From DATMQA01 sp035566895 (GTDB taxonomy: Bacteria > Verrucomicrobiota > Verrucomicrobiia > Limisphaerales > UBA8199), in the NCBI GenBank assembly GCA_035566895.1, contig DATMQA010000007.1, positions 61,164-125,163 on the forward strand: a DNA stretch of 64,000 nt, in the 5' to 3' direction. Below, in pieces: positions 57,078 to 64,000 of the stretch (positions are counted from its first letter, which is position 1; each line of letters starts with the position of its first letter). The notes under the pieces are model-generated. The model did not search any database. It saw nothing but the letters and a program-made list of their open reading frames with translations, and was not told the origin of the DNA. The position numbers and the translations under genes were made by a program.

Positions 57078-58664
57078 CTACCACCCTTCGGTTGTGAGTT
57101 GTCCGTCCACAAGCCGCCAAATCCCGCGCCCGTTCCGATTTTGCAATTCAACCGGCAGCGTCGCGTCCGGGAAATTCTGGAAACAGAGCGGCCGCGCGAA
57201 GCGCTTAATGGCGGCTGTCCCTACGGAGGTGAAATGCGCGTCAGTGGTGGCCGGATACGGTCCGCCATGATGCATCGAGGGGCAAACCTCGACGCCGGTA
57301 GGAAACGCGTTGAAGATGAGCCGGCCGACTTTCTGCTCAAGAATCCGGACCAAAATGTGGTGACGCGCGAGATCCTCTTCGGTGCCGTGAATCGTGGCGG
57401 TGAGCTGGCCGGGAAGATTACGTGCCAGGCGCTCCAATTCTTCCGGCGAGCCGCAGCTTACCAGGAGCGTTGAGGGCCCGAACATTTCTTCGCGCAGCAG
57501 CTCGTGGCCGAGGAAGGTTGCGGCATCGGTTCCCAGAACCACCGCCGGGGCCTGGCCCGCTGCTGGTTCCGCACTGGACTTGCCCAGGAGGCGAACATTC
57601 GAAATCTTTTCGGCGTCCGCAACGCTCTCGCGGAAGCGATCGCAGAGCGCGGGGTAAAGCATTGTGCCCGGGGCCGAATTGACCGCCAGCTTGCCGGCGG
57701 TTTCGGCCAGCGCGTCGAGAGCGGAGCCGCGCAACCCAAAGACCAAGCCGGGGTTAGTGCAGAATTGGCCAACGCCCAGCGTAACTGATTGGATGAGATT
57801 CTGTGCGAGCGTTCCGATATCGCGCTGCAAGGCGCCCGGCAAAATGAACACAGGGTTGGTGCTGCCCATCTCGGCATAGACCGGGATAGGGTCCGGACGG
57901 GCTGCGGCCGCGTCGAACAACGCACGCCCGGCTCGCTGGGATCCAGTAAATCCCACTGCCCTGGTCGCCGGATGACGCACCAGGCGCTGGCCGATTTCGT
58001 GTCCCCGGCCTTGCACGAGCGAAAACACGCCGGCGGGGAGTTCGAGCGCCTCGGCCGCAATTTGAAGAGCGCGCGCCACCAATTCGGAAGTACCTGGGTG
58101 ACCCGGGTGGGCTTTCACTACAACCGGATTGCCGGCTGCCAGCGCCGAGGCGGTATCGCCGCCCGCCACCGAGAAGGCCAAAGGAAAATTACTCGCGCTG
58201 AAAACGACGACCGGGCCGATTGGAATCAGCAGGCGCCGCAGGTCGGGCTTGGGAATGGGCTGGCGGCTGGGGATTGCCCGATCAATGCGGGCTTCCAGCC
58301 ATGAGCCCTCGCGGACGAGTTCAGCGAACATTTTGAGCTGGTTAACGGTGCGTGCGCGCTCACCCGCCAACCGGGGCTGGGGAAGGGCCGTCTCTGCATT
58401 GGCGCGGCGGAACAACTCGTCGCCGAGGCCGACAATTTCTTCGGCGATGCGTTCCAGGAAGGCTGCGATGCGCTCCGGGGCCAGGAGGCGATAGGCCTCA
58501 AACGCGCCAGCGGCGGCGGCGAGCGTCTGGTCAATTTCGGTTTCGGTGGCCTTGTAGAAGGGTGGCGGGAGTTCCTGGCCACTCCCAGCCGCAATGATGG
58601 AAAACGAGTCCGTTCCGCGCGATGCGATTTTCCCGGCAATGATACTGCGGCCATGCAAGTGCAT
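57078..58664 (-). CDS. 2,5-dioxovalerate dehydrogenase (alpha-ketoglutaric semialdehyde dehydrogenase)
   Basis: 528 residues from ATG 58664. This is the large-type aldehyde dehydrogenase: SIIAAGSGQELPPPFYKATE, IPKPDLRRLLIPIGPVVVFS, VVKAHPGHPGTSELVARALQ, AVGFTGSQRAGRALFDAAAA, VYAEMGSTNPVFILPGAL (general-base Glu) and GVGQFCTNPGLVFG (catalytic Cys). MHHGGPYPATTDAHFTSVGT and FQNFPDATLP are specific to the KGSADH branch. It oxidises 2,5-dioxovalerate to 2-oxoglutarate in oxidative pentose or glucarate degradation, probably taking the product of the AraD1 enzyme. Confidence 0.87.
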   Translation of the reverse strand: MHLHGRSIIAGKIASRGTDSFSIIAAGSGQELPPPFYKATETEIDQTLAAAAGAFEAYRLLAPERIAAFLERIAEEIVGLGDELFRRANAETALPQPRLAGERARTVNQLKMFAELVREGSWLEARIDRAIPSRQPIPKPDLRRLLIPIGPVVVFSASNFPLAFSVAGGDTASALAAGNPVVVKAHPGHPGTSELVARALQIAAEALELPAGVFSLVQGRGHEIGQRLVRHPATRAVGFTGSQRAGRALFDAAAARPDPIPVYAEMGSTNPVFILPGALQRDIGTLAQNLIQSVTLGVGQFCTNPGLVFGLRGSALDALAETAGKLAVNSAPGTMLYPALCDRFRESVADAEKISNVRLLGKSSAEPAAGQAPAVVLGTDAATFLGHELLREEMFGPSTLLVSCGSPEELERLARNLPGQLTATIHGTEEDLARHHILVRILEQKVGRLIFNAFPTGVEVCPSMHHGGPYPATTDAHFTSVGTAAIKRFARPLCFQNFPDATLPVELQNRNGRGIWRLVDGQLTTEGW

Positions 58665-58759
58665 ACGTCTATTCGAAAGCGGGAGCAAGCTGCACGCACT
58701 CGCCAGGCTTCGCGCGGTTCGACAGGCGACCGTGAAGTCCGGAAGCCCGGCCGAGGGGA

Positions 58760-59140
58760 TTACTTCTTGGTCGTTGGCGGCGGTGCGCTCGTCGGTGCCG
58801 CGGCAGCCGCTCCCGGTTTCACGCCGTACTTGGCGAGAACAGGGACGAAGTCGGGATGCGAACGACTGTATTCGACGAGCCGTCCCACAAAATTATCCAT
58901 GGATGGGCCGGTGACTTTGTCGTACTGGGCAATGATATTGGTGGCTTGCGGGCGAATAGATTCCAACTCGGCCTTGGTGGCATTGACCTGCCGTCGCAAG
59001 TAAATCCAGAGCGTGCCGCTGACCACGATCAACAGGACCAAAATCGAGATGACCAGGTGATGCAGCGAGTCAAATTGTTCCTGCAAATCGGCGACGTCCG
59101 CCGGGGCCTGGGTTTGATTGGGGATGTCATCCATAAGCAT
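58760..59140 (-). CDS. Small membrane protein, paralog of neighbour
   Basis: 126 residues. A short soluble start, one membrane helix (LVISILVLLIVVSGTLWIYL) and an extracytoplasmic part ending in a Pro/Ala tail. The segment GRLVEYSRSHPDFVPVLAKY matches DAVAYSREHHEIDPILESMG of the next gene upstream, at the same distance from the helix, so the two are paralogs. The conserved Y-S-R-x-H-x-x-[FI]-x-P-[VI]-L motif has no assigned function. The gene overlaps its partner by 1 base (59140). Confidence 0.75.
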   Translation of the reverse strand: MLMDDIPNQTQAPADVADLQEQFDSLHHLVISILVLLIVVSGTLWIYLRRQVNATKAELESIRPQATNIIAQYDKVTGPSMDNFVGRLVEYSRSHPDFVPVLAKYGVKPGAAAAAPTSAPPPTTKK

Positions 59141-59424
59141 TATTTGGAGGCGGGTTTATTCGTCGGGACGGAAGCCGATTTGTTCTGTTTAAGTCCCATC
59201 GATTCGAGAATGGGATCGATCTCGTGGTGTTCCCTGCTATAGGCCACCGCATCACCGGCCAGAGCGTTGATGCCCGCCTGCCGATAATTGATAAAATTCA
59301 ACTTCGTCTGGAGCAGGCGCAACTCGCGGGATTTGGAAATAAAGCTCCAGCACTGGAGCACCGACCAAAGCGAAATGATGGCCAGCACGGTCAATAAGAT
59401 GGTCGCTAATGGACTTTTCTTCAT
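59140..59424 (-). CDS. Small membrane protein, paralog of neighbour
   Basis: 94 residues. It begins with a membrane helix (ATILLTVLAIISLWSVLQCW) and continues with a helical segment (SRELRLLQTKLNFINYRQAG) and the shared motif AVAYSREHHEIDPILESMGL. Ends in a Ser/Thr/Pro/Lys tail like its partner. The start codon is preceded by a purine-rich stretch. First gene of the two-gene unit. Function unknown. Confidence 0.75.
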   Translation of the reverse strand: MKKSPLATILLTVLAIISLWSVLQCWSFISKSRELRLLQTKLNFINYRQAGINALAGDAVAYSREHHEIDPILESMGLKQNKSASVPTNKPASK

Positions 59425-59533
59425 ATCAAGGGCCGAAATCTACTGATTTCGAGAGGCAGTTGTCCAATCCCTTTTTTAGATTGATCTCGACCAGGCCGGA
59501 TGGCATCAAATCCTCATTGACGATTTGATTCGA

Positions 59534-59752
59534 GTGGCAAAGGAAGAGCCAATTGAATTGAGCGGCTCGGTGACGCAGGTCCTACCGGGCACGATGTTTC
59601 GCGTGGCGCTGCCCAACGGCCACGAGGTGCTCGCGCATATTTCCGGCAAGATGCGCAAAAACTTCATCCGCATCAGCGTTGGAGATAAGGTCAACGTGGA
59701 GATGTCACCTTACGACCTGGGAAAGGCCCGGATTACGTTCCGGCAAAGTTGA
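59534..59752 (+). CDS. infA: Translation initiation factor IF-1
   Basis: 72 residues, from GTG 59534 (an in-frame TTG at 59525 adds three residues). M-A-K-E-E-P-I-E-L-S-G is followed by VTQVLPGTMFRVALPNGHEV, then LAHISGKMRKNFIRISVGDK and VNVEMSPYDLGKARITFR. Both the S1-fold and the G-K-M-R-K-x-x-I-R-I motif are diagnostic. It is divergent from the small membrane proteins, and is followed directly by the heptamer inverted repeat. Confidence 0.95.
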   Translation: MAKEEPIELSGSVTQVLPGTMFRVALPNGHEVLAHISGKMRKNFIRISVGDKVNVEMSPYDLGKARITFRQS

Positions 59753-59823
59753 AACGTGAGACGTAAAACGCAAAACGTGAATTTTCCAATTCGGGTTCAC
59801 GTTTCACGCAACACGTTTCAAGC
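59753..59823. repeat. Heptamer inverted-repeat hairpin after infA
   Basis: ACGTGAG, ACGTAAA, ACGCAAA and ACGTGAA are four consecutive 7-base units on one arm (59755-59782); the other arm has TTCACGT, TTCACGC, AACACGT, TTCAAGC. The arms are reverse complements apart from one extra unit, with a 14-base loop. Located immediately after the infA stop codon, it can fold into a long stem and may act as a transcript end. Confidence 0.75.
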
Positions 59824-59890
59824 CTCAGATCTTCGTCGCAATTCTGAAACGGGCTAGACTTTCTTCGCAGGCTGCCCATTCTCCCCCCAC

Positions 59891-61285
59891 ATGCGCATCC
59901 ATTTCTTAGGCGCGACTCGCACGACCACGGGCTCGATGTACCTGTTCGAGATCAACCGCCAGCGTCTGCTGCTGGAGTGCGGTCTTTTCCAGGGCCGGCG
60001 CGGGGAGTCTATCGAGCGCAACCGCAAGTTCCCTTTCGAGCCCGCTCAAATCGGCGCCGTGGTGTTAAGCCACGCTCATATCGATCACTGCGGCAACCTG
60101 CCCAACCTTTGCCGCCAGGGATTCGGGGGGAACATCTTCTGTACCTTTGCGACCCGCGACCTGGCCAGTATCATGCTGGAGGACTCGGCGGAAATCCAGC
60201 GTGATGATGCCGCATTCGTCTCCAAAAAGCGCGCCAAACAGGGCCTGCCCCCGGTCGAACCGCTTTACACTGCCGCCGACGCCGATAAAGCGGTGCGCCA
60301 GTTCGTCAGTGTCAATTACGACCGGACGTTCCCGGTTTTGGACGGCGTGACCGTCACCTTCCGCGACGCGGGCCACATTCTTGGCTCAGCCCAGGTGGTG
60401 TTGGATTTCCGCGAGAACGGCCGGAAGTTCCGTTACCTTTTCAGTGGGGATGTCGGACGCGGCAGCGACGATATTTTGCGGGATCCACAGCCGGTCGAGA
60501 GGGTGGATTACCTGCAGATAGAGAGCACTTATGGAGGGCGCGAGCACACGCCCAAGCTCCACGCCAATGAACAGGTGGGCGAACTGGTGCGCCAGACGCT
60601 CGTAAGGAACGGGAAGATCATCATCCCTTCCTTTTCGGTGGGCCGCACCCAGCAGATTGTTTATACGCTGCACCAGTTGACGCTGGCGGGGCAATTGCCT
60701 CGGGTGCCGATTTTTGTCGATAGCCCCTTGAGCGTAAACGCCACTGAAATCTATCGCCTGCATCCGGAGTGTTTTAATGAGACGATCTATAAGTTCCTTC
60801 GCGAAAAGGAGAACCCTTTCGGCATGGAGAACCTAACTTATATCCGCGAAGTGGCGCATTCGATGAAGCTCAATGACCTCCGTGACCCGGCCATCATCAT
60901 CAGCGCCTCGGGCATGGCCGAAGCGGGACGAATTCGCCATCATTTGGCTAACCATATCGGCAACGCGGCCAACCTCATTCTATTCATTGGATATTGTGCG
61001 GAGCATACCCTTGGCGCCCAGATCCTTTCCGGCAGGAACCCGGTCAATATCTTTGGCGAGCCGCACGAGGTCCGCGCCCGGATTGCGAGGCTGGACTCCT
61101 TCTCCGGCCATGCGGACAAGAACGAACTCCGCCGGTATGCCGAAGCGATTGCCGGCGACGTAAAGAAGATAGCGGTCATTCACGGGGAGGAAGCGCAGGC
61201 GCTGGCCTTCGCCGAAACGCTGCGGGCGCTCAGGCCCAAAGCCGAGGTGCTTGTGCCGAAGTACCAGGAGACGCTGGAAATCTGA
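59891..61285 (+). CDS. Beta-CASP family RNase (MBL fold)
   Basis: 464 residues. The MBL motifs are LLLECGLFQGRRGESIERNR (motif with Glu), VVLSHAHIDHCGNLPNLCRQ (H-x-H-x-D-H), VTFRDAGHILGSAQVVLDFR and FSGDVGRGSDDILRDPQP. The beta-CASP insert contains GKIIIPSFSVGRTQQIVYTL and ASGMAEAGRIRHHLANH, and the last His is in LDSFSGHADKNELRRYA. This is the archaeal/bacterial CPSF-like group of endoribonucleases. RNA processing or decay is the expected role. Similar proteins are sometimes called KH-less aCPSF1-like. Confidence 0.93.
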   Translation: MRIHFLGATRTTTGSMYLFEINRQRLLLECGLFQGRRGESIERNRKFPFEPAQIGAVVLSHAHIDHCGNLPNLCRQGFGGNIFCTFATRDLASIMLEDSAEIQRDDAAFVSKKRAKQGLPPVEPLYTAADADKAVRQFVSVNYDRTFPVLDGVTVTFRDAGHILGSAQVVLDFRENGRKFRYLFSGDVGRGSDDILRDPQPVERVDYLQIESTYGGREHTPKLHANEQVGELVRQTLVRNGKIIIPSFSVGRTQQIVYTLHQLTLAGQLPRVPIFVDSPLSVNATEIYRLHPECFNETIYKFLREKENPFGMENLTYIREVAHSMKLNDLRDPAIIISASGMAEAGRIRHHLANHIGNAANLILFIGYCAEHTLGAQILSGRNPVNIFGEPHEVRARIARLDSFSGHADKNELRRYAEAIAGDVKKIAVIHGEEAQALAFAETLRALRPKAEVLVPKYQETLEI

Positions 61286-61419
61286 AGTTTTCAGGGTTGG
61301 TCTGTCTCGATTCGAGTCACGTCACCCCGCCTGCACCGAAACGGAACAAGACCTGGGCCTTCAGGTGGCTTTTGATGTTGGCCCGCGATGTGCTTTCAGG
61401 GTGAGGCAGAGTTTGTCGT

Positions 61420-61806
61420 ATGAAAACGATGTCGAACGCAAAAGGAAAACGGGGTTTTACTCTCGTGGAAATGATGATCGTCGTGGCGATCGTCGCGCTG
61501 CTGGCTTCCTTGGCTATCCCACGGATGGCCCGGGCGCGTGATTCAGCGAGGCTGAACGTGATTTACAGCAACTTGAGGCAGCTTGAAGCCGCCAAAGAAC
61601 AATGGGCCTTCGCCAACAACAAAACCACCGGGGACGCGGTGGACAGCCTGGCGGTGCTCAATATTTATTTCCGGGACGGGGGTCTCCACGATGTCGTGAG
61701 CGAGACCTACGTTCCCAATCCCGTAGGGACACCCTCTGCGGCCAACCTCCCGAACGGCGTAACACTGGGACCGTATGGCCCCGGTGCCTCCATCCCGGCC
61801 CAGTAA
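61420..61806 (+). CDS. Type II pseudopilin (GspG-like)
   Basis: 128 residues. The prepilin site KGKRGFTLVEMMIVVAIVAL has cleavage after Gly and Glu at +5, then LASLAIPRMARARDSARLNV and YSNLRQLEAAKEQWAF. The C-terminal part is short with YFRDGGLHDVVSETY, missing the DUF1559 tail. It should be processed by prepilin peptidase and assembled into a pseudopilus; no secretin or ATPase gene is nearby. It follows the RNase gene by 134 bases. Confidence 0.9.
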   Translation: MKTMSNAKGKRGFTLVEMMIVVAIVALLASLAIPRMARARDSARLNVIYSNLRQLEAAKEQWAFANNKTTGDAVDSLAVLNIYFRDGGLHDVVSETYVPNPVGTPSAANLPNGVTLGPYGPGASIPAQ

Positions 61807-61881
61807 CTGCCGACCGGGGTCTTGACCTCGTAACTGATCGGCCAGTCCGGCGTCGGAATTGGCACAGCTTGACATTCCACC

Positions 61882-61991
61882 GTAGCCCTCTCGGCTGCGA
61901 GTTTAGGCACCGTCCCGGCGCCCATTGCCCTCAAAGCCACTGTTCTCCAGCGCGGCGAGACGCCGGTTCGACTCGCAGCCGAGACGACTAC
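61882..61991. mobile_element. 110-bp element with 21-bp terminal inverted repeats
   Basis: GTAGCCCTCTCGGCTGCGAGT (61882-61902; split as GTAGCCCTCTCGGC and TGCGAGT) and ACTCGCAGCCGAGACGACTAC (61971-61991; ACTCGCAGCCGAGACG and ACTAC) are inverted with two mismatches. The inside has CGAGACGCCGGTTCG, a second short pairing. No gene is encoded between them. It resembles a MITE. It lies between the pseudopilin and the SpmAB gene; the rest of the gap holds no gene. Confidence 0.65.
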
Positions 61992-62086
61992 GCTACAAGC
62001 CAGCAGCAGCGTCAAGATGCGCCGGGATTGAGTGGTGACAGGGTTTTTTCTCGTGCATTCGGCGAGGGCTTTATAGCCTCACCGCA

Positions 62087-63448
62087 ATGCTCAATTACAT
62101 CTGGCTCGGCTTGATCGTGCTGGCGGTCGTCATCGGCGGCTGCACTGGCCATCTTAAGGACGTAGCAGACGCGAGCTTTAAGAGCGCGGAGGACGGGGTG
62201 ATGAAGACGGCCTTGCCTCTGGTGGGGATTATGGCGCTATGGCTTGGCATCATGCGGCTGGCCGAGCGGGCCGGCTTAGTCGCATTATTGGCGCGCGCGT
62301 TGCGGCCGCTCATGGTTTGGCTTTTTCCCGACGTGCCGGCCAATCATCCCGCCATGGGCTCCATGCTGCTGAACATGGCTGCCAGTATTCTCGGTCTCAA
62401 CAACGCAGCCACCCCGCTTGGTCTTCGGGCGATGAAAGACTTGCAGACCCTGAATCCCCGTCCCGACACCGCGACCAACGCGATGTGCACCTATCTCGCG
62501 ATCAATACCAGTTCCATTCAGCTTATCCCGGCCACGGCCATCGCGGTGCTCGCCGCCAACCACTCCAACAACCCCACGGCCATTGTTGGCACCTCGATCA
62601 TGGCCACCACCTGCGGCGCTGTTTCGGCTGTCGCCGCCGCAAAATTCCTGCAACGCCTGCCCTTCTTCCGCCTGCCGCTCGCGACAGCCCCGGCGCCGAA
62701 AGCGTCGGAACCGGGGCAGAATGAAGCAACCAATGCCCGAGCGGCAGCCGACCGTTCGCCGGTGACTGAGGCTGCCACACTCCAACCGTTGCCGTCCTGG
62801 GGTTTGCCGGTTCTGGGCACCTTCGGTTTGTTTTTTGTCTATTTGTTTATCCGTTTTGCTTTCCCGTCATTTCTGGGTTTTCAACCTTCGACGGAGGCAG
62901 CCGGTCAGACTACCTTTGTCCGTGTAGTCGATGCGGTTTCCAAGCTCTCCATTCCGATGCTGCTGTCGGTGTTTCCACTTTACGCGGCGCTGCGGCGCGT
63001 CAAGGTCTATGAGGAATTTGTGGACGGCGCCAAAGAGGGATTCGAAGTCGGCATCCGGATCATTCCCTATCTGGTCGCGATTTTGGTGGCGATCGGGATG
63101 TTCCGCGCCGCCGGAGGCATCGACATGGTCAGCAATGCTTTACGACCGATAATGGTGACGGTGGGATTTCCGCCCGACCTGCTGCCACTGGTCCTGATGC
63201 GACCGTTGACCGGCAGCGGCACGCTGGGCATCTTCGCTGAACTGGTCAAACAGTGCGGGCCCGACAGCCTGGTCGCGCGCATGGGCGGCACGATCTTCGG
63301 CAGCACCGAAACCACCTTCTATGTGCTGGCGGTGTATTTCGGTTCGGTGGGAGTGACCAAAGCCCGCTACGCAGTGCTGGCGGGACTTACGGCTGATTTT
63401 ATCGCGGTGGTCGCCTCGGTGTTTATCTGCCGGCTGGTCTTCGCCTGA
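62087..63448 (+). CDS. SpmA-SpmB fusion (nucleoside recognition domain)
   Basis: 453 residues. The N-terminal half matches SpmA (GVMKTALPLVGIMALWLGIM, RLAERAGLVALLARALRPLM, NHPAMGSMLLNMAASILGLN, NAATPLGLRAMKDLQTLNPR). After a charged linker (residues ~200-240), the C-terminal half is SpmB-like (GAKEGFEVGIRIIPYLVAIL, VAIGMFRAAGGIDMV, LVLMRPLTGSGTLGIFAELV, GSTETTFYVLAVYFGSVGVT). Both halves carry Gate-type transporter helices. SpmA and SpmB are separate genes in spore formers but fused in many non-spore-forming Bacteroidetes/PVC. Function in this context is unknown; a membrane permease. Confidence 0.9.
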   Translation: MLNYIWLGLIVLAVVIGGCTGHLKDVADASFKSAEDGVMKTALPLVGIMALWLGIMRLAERAGLVALLARALRPLMVWLFPDVPANHPAMGSMLLNMAASILGLNNAATPLGLRAMKDLQTLNPRPDTATNAMCTYLAINTSSIQLIPATAIAVLAANHSNNPTAIVGTSIMATTCGAVSAVAAAKFLQRLPFFRLPLATAPAPKASEPGQNEATNARAAADRSPVTEAATLQPLPSWGLPVLGTFGLFFVYLFIRFAFPSFLGFQPSTEAAGQTTFVRVVDAVSKLSIPMLLSVFPLYAALRRVKVYEEFVDGAKEGFEVGIRIIPYLVAILVAIGMFRAAGGIDMVSNALRPIMVTVGFPPDLLPLVLMRPLTGSGTLGIFAELVKQCGPDSLVARMGGTIFGSTETTFYVLAVYFGSVGVTKARYAVLAGLTADFIAVVASVFICRLVFA

Positions 63449-63683
63449 GGTGGCATCGGCGCACAAAGGACTTGACGATGGCCCAACCCGGCCCTCCAAT
63501 GAAATCCTGAATGAAAACCTCCAGGCTGGATCGGGCCAGGTGGGAGGTGGGTTAGCCCAATACGCGAACCGCCTGGAGCGCGTATGCTCGGCGCCGCTAT
63601 TTCATCTCGTTGCTCTAAGGTGGCGGGACTGCCTTGCCCCGTTGCCGGGATTCACGGAACTATTCCTGGTAACGAAGGAGCAT

Positions 63684-63712
63684 TTGACACGCCCCAACCT
63701 TTGTAGTCTTAT
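63684..63712 (+). promoter_or_regulatory. Candidate promoter of the DUF5060 gene
   Basis: TTGACA at 63684-63689, with TCTTAT at 63707-63712 after a 17-bp spacer; the -10 matches 4 of 6. It lies 31 bases upstream of the start codon at 63743. Moderate support, based on -35 match and spacing only. Confidence 0.4.
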
Positions 63713-63742
63713 GCGCCGAGGTCCTGCGTAAAGGAACATACT

Positions 63743-64000
63743 ATGGAAAATTTCAATTCGGAAATGAACGGAAATGAATTCGGGTTTGGCCGGAAAACGA
63801 GGTTTCTTCTGCCGTTGCTGGTGTGCGTCTTTATTCTGCCCCTGGCGCTTTTTGCCGCTACACAGTCGCCAAAGGAACCGGTAGTTCCCAAATGGGAGCG
63901 GTTCGAGCATGAGTTCCGCAGCTCGGTTGTTTACTCCAATGCGCTCCAGGATGCGACGCTGGTCGCCGTGTTCACATCGCCGCTGGGTGAAACCCGCCAG
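63743..64000 (+). CDS. DUF5060-domain secreted protein, 5' part
   Basis: ATG 63743 with AAAGGA 8 bases upstream. 86 codons are present; the gene continues beyond the right edge. Signal peptide: RFLLPLLVCVFILPLALFAA. The mature start (VVPKWERFEHEFRSSVVYSN, then ALQDATLVAVFTSPLGET) matches DUF5060, the N-terminal domain of large secreted glycoside-hydrolase-like proteins in Planctomycetes and Verrucomicrobia, where W-E-x-F-E-x-x-F-x-S and V-x-F-x-x-P-x-G are conserved. Catalytic part not visible. Confidence 0.8.
   Translation, partial: MENFNSEMNGNEFGFGRKTRFLLPLLVCVFILPLALFAATQSPKEPVVPKWERFEHEFRSSVVYSNALQDATLVAVFTSPLGETRQ

Noticed and set aside
61707..62015. 102-codon minus-strand frame over the 110-bp element
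   Set aside because: The frame consists largely of the inverted-repeat element and antisense of the pseudopilin gene; a signal-peptide-like start is not enough.

Overview
The window reads as chromosomal DNA of a high-GC, Gram-negative member of the PVC group, most likely Verrucomicrobiota (Limisphaerales/Pedosphaera-like). This is inferred from content, not from a marker search: a Tat-signal Gfo/Idh/MocA oxidoreductase plus a second one in fragments, type II pseudopilins with an H-X9-DG-like tail, a PEP-CTERM protein, many secreted beta-rich proteins that end in a shared RFYR...P module, a PadR/HAAS pair, and intergenic DNA full of short degenerate tandem repeats and small palindromic elements. 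No rRNA, tRNA or CRISPR array was found.

Layout. 0-6 kb: partial rsmD, a secreted hydrolase-like protein, a DUF433/DUF5615 toxin-antitoxin pair overlapping a GHMP-kinase-like gene, a YhbY RNA-binding protein, and a PadR regulator coupled to a membrane protein that carries two ClpN repeats. 6-16 kb: a secreted beta-helix protein behind a MITE-like element, the Tat oxidoreductase, a LysR regulator divergent from an SDR and a mercuric-reductase-like flavoprotein, a PQQ-type beta-propeller protein and a jelly-roll-like secreted protein. 16-22 kb: an ECF sigma factor coupled to a fused membrane/pseudopilin protein, gene remnants, two response regulators and a PEP-CTERM protein. 22-27 kb: four overlapping genes encoding two ABC ATPases and two permeases. 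27-38 kb: accessory DNA with a 955-residue leucine-rich-repeat protein, a 1.6 kb repeat island holding a 297-bp tandem duplication, an ImmA/IrrE peptidase with an unknown partner, a WD40 protein, further repeats, and a D-serine-dehydratase-like enzyme.

38-64 kb is more housekeeping: a REC-HDOD-transmembrane-GspC-like protein, a spermidine-synthase fusion, threonyl-tRNA synthetase behind a possible threonine attenuator, an AraD1 dehydratase, two methyltransferases, DciA, MoaA, a LON-domain protein, DUF1844, a PpiC foldase, SerA, a sirtuin, 2,5-dioxovalerate dehydrogenase, IF-1, a beta-CASP RNase, a pseudopilin, a SpmA-SpmB fusion and a partial DUF5060 protein.

Themes. Much of the coding capacity serves export: secreted polysaccharide-type proteins, pseudopilins, ABC exporters and a periplasmic foldase. 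Regulators are mostly paired with a membrane partner (PadR/HAAS-ClpN, ECF sigma/TM-pseudopilin). AraD1 and the dioxovalerate dehydrogenase could supply the last two steps of oxidative pentose degradation. The observations most worth checking are the threonine attenuator before thrS, the sigma/anti-sigma-like/pseudopilin fusion, the ClpN membrane fusion, the shared C-terminal module, and the dispersed repeat families.
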